Assembly: GCA_030950185.1 (NCBI GenBank)
Contig: JAUZRU010000025.1
Coordinates: 1 to 51,329 of the forward strand
Length of the DNA stretch: 51,329 nucleotides
Direction of reading: 5' to 3'
Source of the DNA: Paracoccaceae bacterium
Lineage (GTDB): Bacteria; Pseudomonadota; Alphaproteobacteria; Rhodobacterales; Rhodobacteraceae
A program made the translations under genes and the position numbers. The notes under the pieces were generated by a model, which searched no databases, had not been told where the DNA came from, and worked only from the letters and a program-made list of their open reading frames with translations. Of the stretch, positions 1 through 8,987 are shown piece after piece (the stretch's first letter is position 1; each line of letters begins with the position of its first letter).

Positions 1-279
1 AAGCGTTCCGGCGCCTGGGCGCTGGATGAAAAGGCCTCCGAGGCCACCCGCGGCTTTCTGCTCAACCACATCATCCACGAATTGCTGCCGCCCCGCGGCG
101 ACGGCATGCGGTGGAACAACTCGGATCCGGTCACGGGCCAGGCGGCCTGGTTCGATCTGCGGGTCAAGATCGAAAATATCGGACCCAAGGCGGACGGGAT
201 CAGCGAGCCCCATATCCCGCCACAGGTTTCACCGGTGGGCAAAGGCCCGAAAAACGTCGCCTATGGGGAGGAATTCTGA
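1..279 (+). CDS. soeA: SoeA-type molybdopterin oxidoreductase, C-terminal end (partial)
   Basis: The reading frame is open from base 1 and ends with TGA at 277-279, giving the last 92 residues of a larger protein. Nothing diagnostic of the molybdenum site is in view. The assignment rests on position: the stop overlaps the start of a four-cluster iron-sulfur subunit, which in turn overlaps a DmsC-like membrane anchor, the gene order of soeABC sulfite dehydrogenases and of the wider DMSO-reductase family. The known role of SoeA is oxidation of sulfite to sulfate on the cytoplasmic side of the inner membrane. The extreme C-terminus carries segments such as LLPPRGDG and WFDLRVKIE. Another DMSO-reductase-family enzyme remains possible because the catalytic part lies upstream of the window. 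Confidence 0.75.
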   Translation, partial: KRSGAWALDEKASEATRGFLLNHIIHELLPPRGDGMRWNNSDPVTGQAAWFDLRVKIENIGPKADGISEPHIPPQVSPVGKGPKNVAYGEEF

Positions 280-1052
280 TGACCGCTCTGCCTCAGACCA
301 CCCAGAAGAAGCTGGGCCTTGTCATCGACCTGGACATCTGCGTCGGCTGCCACGCCTGCGTGACCAACTGCAAGGAATGGAACACCTCGAACTACGGCGC
401 GCCGCTGTCCGATGTCGATGCCTATGGCGCCGAGCCGATGGGCACCTTTCTGAACCGGATCCATACCTATGAGGTCAAGCAGGAGGGCTGCAACGCCCAG
501 ACCGTGCATTTCCCGAAATCCTGCCTGCATTGCGATGACGCGCCCTGCGTCACGGTCTGCCCCACAGGCGCCAGCTACAAGCGCGAGGAAGACGGTATCG
601 TGCTGGTCAACGAGGATCGCTGCATGGGCTGCGGGCTGTGTGCCTGGGCCTGTCCCTATGGCGCGCGCGAGCTGGACCAACTGGCCGGCGTGATGAAGAA
701 ATGCACGCTGTGTGTCGATCGCATCTATAACGAAAACCTGCCCGAGGAAGACCGCGTTCCCGCCTGCGTGCGCACCTGCCCGGCCGGCGCGCGCCACTTT
801 GGCGATTTTGCCGACCCCGACAGCAACGTGTCGCGCCTGAGCGCCGAACGCGGCGGGATGGAGCTGATGCCCGAACAAGGCACCAAACCCGTCAACCGCT
901 ATCTGCCGCCGCGCCCCAAGACCGATATCGGCGGCGAGAACAAGATCGACATCCTCGCGCCCTTCCTTGAACCCGTAGTCAACGAAGAAGCGACCCAAGA
1001 TCAACCCGGCGGCTTCCTCGGCTGGCTCGACAAGGCACTGGAGAAAATCTGA
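279..1052 (+). CDS. soeB: SoeB-like 4Fe-4S ferredoxin-type electron transfer subunit
   Basis: This 257-residue protein carries sixteen cysteines in four ferredoxin groups: C21/C24/C27/C31, C82/C85/C90/C94, C115/C118/C121/C125 and C142/C145/C163/C167. It therefore should bind four [4Fe-4S] clusters and pass electrons from the molybdoprotein to the membrane anchor. The ATG at 279 overlaps the preceding stop (TGATG) and is preceded by GGGGAGGA, so I use it rather than an upstream ATG at 111 that would overlap soeA. There is no signal peptide, consistent with a cytoplasm-facing complex. The stop overlaps the start of the next gene in the same TGATG fashion, indicating translational coupling. The substrate (sulfite) is inferred from similarity to the Soe family, not shown here. 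Confidence 0.85.
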   Translation: MTALPQTTQKKLGLVIDLDICVGCHACVTNCKEWNTSNYGAPLSDVDAYGAEPMGTFLNRIHTYEVKQEGCNAQTVHFPKSCLHCDDAPCVTVCPTGASYKREEDGIVLVNEDRCMGCGLCAWACPYGARELDQLAGVMKKCTLCVDRIYNENLPEEDRVPACVRTCPAGARHFGDFADPDSNVSRLSAERGGMELMPEQGTKPVNRYLPPRPKTDIGGENKIDILAPFLEPVVNEEATQDQPGGFLGWLDKALEKI

Positions 1053-1927
1053 TGCATCCCGCACCCTCCGTCATCATCTTCACTTCGCTTTCGGGGCTGG
1101 GCTTCGGCCTGTTGTTCTGGCTGGGCATCGGCTATCCCGAGGTCTATGGCATGTCAGCCTTTGGCATGTTCTTCGTGGCCTATGCGCTGGCCGTGGGCGG
1201 GTTGCTGGCCTCGACCGCGCATCTGGGAAATCCGAAAAACGCCATCCACGCCTTTTCGCAATGGCGCACCAGCTGGCTGAGCCGCGAGGGCATCGCCTCG
1301 GTCGTCACGCTGCTGCTCATGGCCGTCTATGCAATCGGCATGGTCTTTCTTGGCCAGCGATTCCAGATACTCGGCTGGATCGGCGCGGCGCTGTCGATGT
1401 TTACCGTGTTCACCACATCCATGATCTATGCCCAGCTGAAAACCGTGCCGCGCTGGAACATGCGGCTGACATCGGTCATGTTCCTGACCTATGCGGTTGC
1501 CGGCGGCGCACTGCTGGCAGGCCAGATCAGTATCGCCGTGGTGCTGCTGCTGGTGCTGACACTGGTGCAATTTGCGGTCTGGCAGGCTGGCGACAAGCGT
1601 TTCCGCGAGGCTGGCCACACGATCGAAACCGCGACCGGCCTTGGCAATCTGGGCAAGGTCCGCCTGCTTGAGCCCCCCCATACCAGCCCGAACTATCTGA
1701 TGAAGGAAATGGTATTCACGGTTGGCCGCAAGCATTCACGCAAGCTGCGCATGATCGCAGGTGTCTCGCTTGGCCTGCTGCCGGTGATTCTGCTTTATGC
1801 CCTGCCCTTCAACCCCATCTCTGCCGCGCTGGCAGTGGCATTCCACGTTCTGGGCCTGTTCGCCGCCCGCTGGCTGTTCTTTGCCGAAGCAGAACACGTG
1901 GTCGGGCTGTATTACGACAAGCGCTGA
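1052..1927 (+). CDS. soeC: SoeC-like DmsC-family membrane anchor subunit
   Basis: This 291-residue polytopic protein has about eight hydrophobic helices and resembles the DmsC/SoeC anchors of membrane-bound DMSO-reductase-family enzymes. Its start at residues 1-40 is hydrophobic, and the loop STAHLGNPKNAIHAFSQWRT, with its histidines and asparagine, is typical of quinone-reactive DmsC proteins. It would fix the SoeAB pair to the inner membrane and deliver electrons to the quinone pool. The ATG overlaps the soeB stop (TGATG), so the three genes form one coupled unit. About 60 bases after its stop comes the end of a convergent gene; I see no strong terminator between them. Confidence 0.82.
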   Translation: MHPAPSVIIFTSLSGLGFGLLFWLGIGYPEVYGMSAFGMFFVAYALAVGGLLASTAHLGNPKNAIHAFSQWRTSWLSREGIASVVTLLLMAVYAIGMVFLGQRFQILGWIGAALSMFTVFTTSMIYAQLKTVPRWNMRLTSVMFLTYAVAGGALLAGQISIAVVLLLVLTLVQFAVWQAGDKRFREAGHTIETATGLGNLGKVRLLEPPHTSPNYLMKEMVFTVGRKHSRKLRMIAGVSLGLLPVILLYALPFNPISAALAVAFHVLGLFAARWLFFAEAEHVVGLYYDKR

Positions 1928-1989
1928 ACGGGCAGGTCTCGATACAGGTGCGTATCAGGGCGTGGCAGGGATGACCGCCGCGCCCTGCC

Positions 1990-2301
1990 CTATTTCGTCT
2001 TCCGAATCGTGATTTCCTGACGCAGCTTGCCGTCATCGCGGTTGAAGATCAGGATACGGTCATCTGTCGTTACCACCGCATACCAGTCGGGCCCCTGGGT
2101 GAAACTGCTGGCTTTCGACCCGTCGGGCAGGGTGATCGCATCGGGCAGGGCCACGCTTTGCATGACTTTCGGCACCCTGATGACAATCAGCGCAATGATG
2201 GTTACAAGACCGGCAATCATCGACGCGGTCAGGATTGTCACAAGCACCCTGAGAAACCGCAGATTGGCGGGCTCGCCCCCCTGTTCCGGAGTATTGTCCA
2301 T
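1990..2301 (-). CDS. DUF6476-like small single-pass membrane protein
   Basis: A 103-residue protein with one transmembrane helix at about residues 15-40, followed by a polar, probably periplasmic, domain ending in EITIRKTK. The layout (short acidic head, LRFLRVLV before the helix, WYAVVTTDDRILIFNRDDG near the end) matches a conserved Rhodobacteraceae family that I recognise as DUF6476; its function is unknown. I chose the ATG at 2301-2299, where the head becomes MDNTPEQGG. The open frame extends further upstream, but that part lies wholly inside the oppositely oriented rluD gene. The chosen start codon overlaps the rluD ATG by two bases. Confidence 0.72.
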   Translation of the reverse strand: MDNTPEQGGEPANLRFLRVLVTILTASMIAGLVTIIALIVIRVPKVMQSVALPDAITLPDGSKASSFTQGPDWYAVVTTDDRILIFNRDDGKLRQEITIRKTK

Positions 2302-3322
2302 GTCCGAATCCGTGCTCCGTATCGTGATCGGGGAAAATCCCCCGCCCCGCCTAGATAAGGCCTTGGCCGCCGCGGTGCCAGAGCAAGCCGCGCTCAGCCG
2401 TTCGCATATCGGCAAATTGATCGAGAAAGGCGCCGTCGCCCGCGAAGATGGCGAGGTCGTCACACGGCTGAAAACCCGCAGCCAGCCGGGCGATGTATTT
2501 CTGATCACCCTGCCACCGGCCACCGAAATCGAGGCCGGCCCCGAAGACATCCCGCTGGACATCGTTTTCGAAGATGACGAGCTGATCGTCGTGAACAAGC
2601 CTGCGGGCCTGGTCGTGCATCCCGCACCGGGTTCGGAAACCGGCACGCTGGTCAACGCGCTGCTGCATCACTGCGCCGACAGCCTGTCGGGCATTGGGGG
2701 CGAAAAACGCCCCGGCATCGTGCATCGCATCGACAAGGATACATCCGGCCTTCTGGTCGTGGCCAAGACCGACCGCGCCCATCACGCGCTGGCGGCGCAA
2801 TTTGCCGACCATTCGATCGAGCGGCACTATATGGCCATTGTCTTTGGCGTGCCTTCCCGCGGTGATCCGCGCCTCGCCGGCGTGCCGGGGGTTGCGTTCG
2901 AACCGGGCAATGTCATCCGTATCTCGGGCAACATTGCCCGCCACAAGCATGACCGCAAGCGCATGACCGTCGTCACCAATGCCGGCCGCCACGCCATTAC
3001 CCGCCTCAGGGTCGTCGAAAGCTTTGGCAACGCGCTGGCACTGGTTGATTGCTGGCTTGAAACCGGCCGCACCCACCAGATCAGGGTGCATCTGACCCAT
3101 GCCGGCCACGCCTTGGTGGGCGACAGCACCTATGGTGGGCGCCGAAAACTGGCCGCCAGGGATCTGCCCGAGGGCGCGGTCGAAGCCGTGCGCGAATTCC
3201 CCCGCCAGGCCCTGCATGCGGCGACGCTGGGCTTCATCCACCCGGTCAGCGGGGAGATGATGCAATTCGAAGCGCCATTGCCGGATGATATGAACAACCT
3301 TCTTGCCGTGCTGCGAGGTTAA
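2300..3322 (+). CDS. rluD: RluD-type 23S rRNA pseudouridine synthase
   Basis: The 340-residue protein has an N-terminal S4 RNA-binding region (about 18-75) and an RluA-family catalytic domain. The signature HRIDKDTSG spans residues 142-150, with catalytic Asp145. VVNKPAGLVVHP (98-109) and the RTHQIRVHL segment near residue 260 are further family blocks. It should convert specific uridines of 23S rRNA to pseudouridine; assignment to RluD rather than RluA or RluC rests on the S4 domain and overall length. The start at 2300 gives the normal RluD N-terminus. Its upstream DNA is the coding sequence of the divergent DUF6476 gene, so its promoter and ribosome binding site must lie within that gene. 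Confidence 0.88.
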   Translation: MSESVLRIVIGENPPPRLDKALAAAVPEQAALSRSHIGKLIEKGAVAREDGEVVTRLKTRSQPGDVFLITLPPATEIEAGPEDIPLDIVFEDDELIVVNKPAGLVVHPAPGSETGTLVNALLHHCADSLSGIGGEKRPGIVHRIDKDTSGLLVVAKTDRAHHALAAQFADHSIERHYMAIVFGVPSRGDPRLAGVPGVAFEPGNVIRISGNIARHKHDRKRMTVVTNAGRHAITRLRVVESFGNALALVDCWLETGRTHQIRVHLTHAGHALVGDSTYGGRRKLAARDLPEGAVEAVREFPRQALHAATLGFIHPVSGEMMQFEAPLPDDMNNLLAVLRG

Positions 3323-3366
3323 CCTGCGCTGAACAAGCTGGCAGCACGGTGTGACCTGCCGGACAG

Positions 3367-5319
<1,953 letters not shown>

Positions 5320-5476
5320 GATCTGATCTCCCCAAGCGATGCTGCCGCGCAGCAATTTTCGCGACAGTTATGTTGCAAACGAAATGAAACCGCAAGATGC
5401 AAGGGGCATACACCGGCACCCTTGCCTTGGCGACGCTGCGCGCTAAGGTAGGACAAAACCCTTCAGGCAGAATGAC

Positions 5477-5869
5477 ATGATCACCGACAATGATTGCGAA
5501 CCCAACGACGCCCCGATGATCAAGACCGTGGCCATGCCGGCCGATACCAACACCGCGGGCGACATCTTTGGCGGCTGGGTGCTCAGCCAGATGGACCTTG
5601 CCGGCGGCATCGCGGCGGCCGATTACGCCAAGTGCCGCGTCGCCACCGTGGGGATCGAGGCGATGAGTTTCCTCAAGCCCGTGCATGTGGGCGACATCCT
5701 GTCGGTCTATTGCGAGATCGAGCGCGTGGGCCGCACCTCGATGGCCATCCGCATCGGCGCCTGGGTGCAGCGGCGCCTTTCCCATCGCAGTTTCAAGGTG
5801 ACCGAGGGCGTGTTCACCTTTGTCGCGCTGGATGATGACGGGCGCAAGCAACCGGTCATCCGCGACTGA
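5477..5869 (+). CDS. YciA-like hotdog-fold acyl-CoA thioesterase
   Basis: This 130-residue protein is a single hotdog domain. The segment MPADTNTAGDIFGGWVLSQM (20-39) is the conserved helix and catalytic region of the YciA/BACH acyl-CoA thioesterases, with Asp23 and Asn25 in the typical active-site positions. The family hydrolyses a broad range of acyl-CoAs. It is divergent from acetoacetyl-CoA synthetase, which suits a role in acyl-CoA pool control, and is followed after 100 bases by the flippase-like gene; I see no evidence that it belongs to the arabinose gene set. The length is normal for the family. Confidence 0.85.
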   Translation: MITDNDCEPNDAPMIKTVAMPADTNTAGDIFGGWVLSQMDLAGGIAAADYAKCRVATVGIEAMSFLKPVHVGDILSVYCEIERVGRTSMAIRIGAWVQRRLSHRSFKVTEGVFTFVALDDDGRKQPVIRD

Positions 5870-5969
5870 CGCCTCATTTTCCCCGTTTCGGAACCAATCC
5901 GGGGCAATTCCATGAATTGTCCACTGATCGGCCTTTTTCTTGCCATGATGATCCGCTAGCACTGGGGCC

Positions 5970-6935
5970 ATGGTGGGTGGCAAAAGCATAAGAACCTCGG
6001 CCTTCGTGTTCGCGGTATTCCTGATCAGCGCAGGGCTGGCGCTGTGGGCTGCAAGCGGCGAGGACATCTGGAACGAGGTCACTCTGCTCGGCGGCCAGCA
6101 GGTGGTGGGCCTGCTGGCGCTGTCGCTTTTCAACTATCTTCTGCGCGCTCTGCGCTGGTGGCTGTATCTTGACGCGCTGCATGTGCGGCTGCGCCTGATG
6201 TCGGTGCTGCGGCACTATTTCGGCGGCTTTGCCCTGACCATGACCCCTGCCCGGCTGGGCGAGGTCGTGCGCATGCGCTGGATCAGCCGCGAAACCGGCA
6301 CAAGGCTGGAACATCTGGCACCGCTCGTGCTGGTAGATCGCGCGGGCGATCTGGCCTCGACCGGTCTGCTGCTGGCATTTGCGCTGGCCGCCGGTGCCGC
6401 GGGCATTGCGGGCGGGCTGCCGGTTGCCGTGCTTGCGGTGATCGCGGCGCTGGTCGTGACCCGGCCGGTGCTGTTTGGCGCCATGATCGACGGGCTGTAT
6501 CGGCTGGTGGGACGCAAGCCGCGCCTTTTCGTGCGGGCGCGCCGCGCCGCACGGGCCCTGCAACCCTTTTCGGTGCCGCGCATCGTGATCCCCGCCCTTG
6601 CCCTGGGCGCCCTGGGCTGGATGGCCGAGGGATACGCCTTTTACCTGCTGCTGGGCTGGCTGGGGGCCGATGTGCCACTGTGGAGCGCGGTTGCGATCTT
6701 TCTTTTTTCGATGATGACAGGCGGGGCCACCGGCATGCCCGGCGGTGTCGGCGGGGCCGAGGCGGCAATGGTCGCCCTGCTGGCCATACAGGGTGTGCCG
6801 CTGGAAATCAGCATTCCCGCAACCGCCATCATCCGCATCACCACACTGTGGTTCGCGGTCGCCCTTGGCATCATCACATTCCCATTGGCCGAAGGAATGG
6901 CCGCAAGGAGGGGAAATGCGCTGGAGAACGGATGA
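5970..6935 (+). CDS. Flippase-like membrane protein (UPF0104 / LPG-synthase TM-region family)
   Basis: This 321-residue polytopic protein has about eight hydrophobic helices and the family features of the lysylphosphatidylglycerol-synthase transmembrane region. These include a helix-breaking TPARLGEVVRMRW segment near residues 92-104 and a glycine-rich TGGATGMPGGVGGAEAAM stretch at about 250-267. Members are often called flippase-like, though few have a proven substrate. The start is taken at 5970; the ATG has no strong Shine-Dalgarno sequence. The 3' end overlaps the DprE1-like gene by 20 bases, so the two are co-translated. I infer that it may move a polyprenyl-linked sugar across the inner membrane, because the next genes make such a lipid. 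No aminoacyl-transferase domain is fused. Confidence 0.75.
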   Translation: MVGGKSIRTSAFVFAVFLISAGLALWAASGEDIWNEVTLLGGQQVVGLLALSLFNYLLRALRWWLYLDALHVRLRLMSVLRHYFGGFALTMTPARLGEVVRMRWISRETGTRLEHLAPLVLVDRAGDLASTGLLLAFALAAGAAGIAGGLPVAVLAVIAALVVTRPVLFGAMIDGLYRLVGRKPRLFVRARRAARALQPFSVPRIVIPALALGALGWMAEGYAFYLLLGWLGADVPLWSAVAIFLFSMMTGGATGMPGGVGGAEAAMVALLAIQGVPLEISIPATAIIRITTLWFAVALGIITFPLAEGMAARRGNALENG

Positions 6936-8238
6936 ATATGCCGGCTGGGGCCGCGTGTTGCGCGCGAACGGCAAGATGGCGCGACCGGAAAAGATTGCCG
7001 CGCTCAGGGCCACGCTGCGCGAGCAGAAATGCCCCGCGATCGGCAACCGGCGGTCCTATGGCGACGCGGCGCTGAAGGATGGCGGCCATGTGATCGACAT
7101 GACCCGGCTGGACCGGATGATTGCATTCGACGAAAAGACCGGCATCCTGCGGGCCGAGACGGGCATCACCATTGGCGAGATCACCCGCCTGATGGCGCCG
7201 CGCGGCTGGATTCCGGCTGTTCTGCCCGGCACCGGCTTTGCCACGCTGGGGGGCTGCATCGCCAATGACGTGCATGGCAAGAACCACCACGGTGCCGGCA
7301 GTTTCGGCCAGCATGTGGTGGAAATCGAGCTGCTGGGCGCGAACGGGCGCAGCCGGCGCATCACAAGTGACGAAAACCCCGATCTGTTTCGCGCCACCAT
7401 TGGCGGGCTGGGCCAGACCGGGATCATCCTGTCGGCCGCCATCCAGTTGACCCGTGCGACCTCGACCGTGATGGATGTACGCGAGAGCCGCGCCGACAAT
7501 CTGGATGAATTCATGTCACTGCTGGAAGGCTCGACCGCCACATATTGCGTCGGCTGGATCGACGCGACTGCGCGCGACGAAAGCCTGGGCCGCGGCATTC
7601 TGGAAGAGGCCGAGATTCGCGAACATGCGGTTCCAATCACCGAAAAGGGCGCGAAATCGGTGCCCCTTGATGCGCCCCGTTTCCTGCTGAGCGCGCCGGT
7701 CGTGCGCGCCTTCAACCAGCTCTATCTGCGCCGCGTTCCCCCGGGCGGGCGCAGGATCGACCGCTCCATGCAGGATTTCTTTTTTCCGCTGGACCGCGTG
7801 CATGACTGGAACCGCCTGTATGGCAAGCCCGGTTTTCACCAGTTCCAATGCGTGCTGCCCCCCGACAGCGCCCGCGAAACCCTGCACCGGATGATGGGAA
7901 AAATCGCCTCATCCCGGCTGGCCTCGCCGCTGGCGGTGCTGAAACGGCTGGGCGAGGGGCGTGGCGGCATGATGTCGTTCCCGATGGAGGGGTTCACGCT
8001 GGCCGTCGATTTCCCCAACCGGCGCGAAAGCGCGGGCTTGGTGCAAGAGCTGATCGATATGACCCTGACGGCCGGCGGGCGCATCTATCCGGCCAAGGAT
8101 TCCGTGGCGACCGCCGAACAGTTTTCCCCCATGTATGACGAACGCGCGGATTTCGCGGCAATCGCCAATGTGCAGGATCCGAACCGCGCGCTGGAAACCG
8201 ATCTGGTGCGCCGCCTGAACCTGAGGAACGAGACATGA
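6916..8238 (+). CDS. DprE1-like FAD-dependent oxidase (decaprenylphosphoryl-ribose 2'-oxidase family)
   Basis: A 440-residue VAO-type flavoprotein. The FAD-binding blocks are GNRRSYGD (43-50) and the glycine-rich LPGTGFATLGGCIANDVHGK region (103-122), followed by NHHGAGSFG. The C-terminal IYPAKDS motif carries Lys394, at the position of the catalytic lysine (Lys418) of mycobacterial DprE1. That enzyme oxidises the 2'-hydroxyl of polyprenylphosphoryl-ribose to the keto form. By my recalled alignment the mycobacterial Cys387 position is Ala363 here (LAVDFP). The ATG at 6916 follows AAGGAGGGGA. The gene overlaps the flippase-like gene upstream and the SDR downstream (ATGA), so the three form a tight operon. 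General sugar-lactone oxidases are more distant alternatives. Confidence 0.85.
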   Translation: MRWRTDEYAGWGRVLRANGKMARPEKIAALRATLREQKCPAIGNRRSYGDAALKDGGHVIDMTRLDRMIAFDEKTGILRAETGITIGEITRLMAPRGWIPAVLPGTGFATLGGCIANDVHGKNHHGAGSFGQHVVEIELLGANGRSRRITSDENPDLFRATIGGLGQTGIILSAAIQLTRATSTVMDVRESRADNLDEFMSLLEGSTATYCVGWIDATARDESLGRGILEEAEIREHAVPITEKGAKSVPLDAPRFLLSAPVVRAFNQLYLRRVPPGGRRIDRSMQDFFFPLDRVHDWNRLYGKPGFHQFQCVLPPDSARETLHRMMGKIASSRLASPLAVLKRLGEGRGGMMSFPMEGFTLAVDFPNRRESAGLVQELIDMTLTAGGRIYPAKDSVATAEQFSPMYDERADFAAIANVQDPNRALETDLVRRLNLRNET

Positions 8239-8972
8239 AACAGAGCTGGCTGATCCTTGGGGCAAGTTCCTCGATGGCGCGCGCATTCGCCCGCGCGGTG
8301 GCGGAACGCGGGGCAGATGTCTTTCTGGCGGGCCGCGACATGGATGATCTGCGCCGTATCGCCAATGACTGCCGACTGCGCGGTGCGGCAAATGCCGAGG
8401 CGCTGAAATTCGATGCGCGCAAACCAAAGACCTTTGACGCCATCAACGACAGGCTGGCCGAACAGGACGGCATGTTGAATGTCGCCGTATTCGTCGGCTC
8501 GATGCCCGAGCAGACCGCCATCGACGCCGACCCGGCCCTGATCGACGGCACCGTGACCGACAGCTTTACCGGCCCTGCCCGCTTTCTTCAGGGTTTCGTG
8601 CCCATGATGGAAGAACGCGGCGGCGGCACCGTCATCGGTATTTCCTCGGTCGCCGGCGACCGCGGGAGGATCGGAAACTATGTCTATGGCGCGGCCAAGG
8701 CGGGTTTCGCCACCTATCTTTCAGGCCTGCGCAACCGGCTGACGCGCGCGGGCGGCCATGTGGTGACGGTCAAGCCGGGTTTCGTGGACACCGCCATGAC
8801 CTGGGGGCTGCCTGGCATGTTCCTGGTCGCCAGCCCCGAATCCGTGGCCCGCGACCTGCTGCGCGCAACCGACAAGCGGCGCGACGTGATCTATACACCC
8901 TTTTTCTGGCGCTGGATCATGTTGATCATCCGCGCAATCCCCGAGCGCATGTTCAAGAAGATGTCGATCTGA
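8235..8972 (+). CDS. DprE2-like short-chain dehydrogenase (2-keto intermediate reductase)
   Basis: This 245-residue classical SDR has a nucleotide-binding motif GASSSMARA (9-17) and a catalytic set Ser137/138, Tyr151 and Lys155 in YGAAK. The C-terminus has an amphipathic, hydrophobic stretch (FFWRWIMLIIRAIPERMF) that could associate with the membrane, as expected for an enzyme acting on a polyprenyl lipid. In mycobacteria DprE2 reduces the 2'-keto intermediate made by DprE1 to decaprenylphosphoryl-D-arabinose. The four-base overlap (ATGA) with the DprE1-like gene supports that pairing. It ends 15 bases before the end of the convergent HAD-UbiA gene. The SDR family alone would not fix the substrate; context does. 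Confidence 0.8.
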   Translation: MKQSWLILGASSSMARAFARAVAERGADVFLAGRDMDDLRRIANDCRLRGAANAEALKFDARKPKTFDAINDRLAEQDGMLNVAVFVGSMPEQTAIDADPALIDGTVTDSFTGPARFLQGFVPMMEERGGGTVIGISSVAGDRGRIGNYVYGAAKAGFATYLSGLRNRLTRAGGHVVTVKPGFVDTAMTWGLPGMFLVASPESVARDLLRATDKRRDVIYTPFFWRWIMLIIRAIPERMFKKMSI

Positions 8973-8987
8973 TCGCGCCCCGGCGGC

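Noticed and set aside
2027-2299. N-terminal extension of rluD
   Set aside because: It would overlap the whole divergent DUF6476 gene, and RluD-family proteins start at the 2300 ATG.
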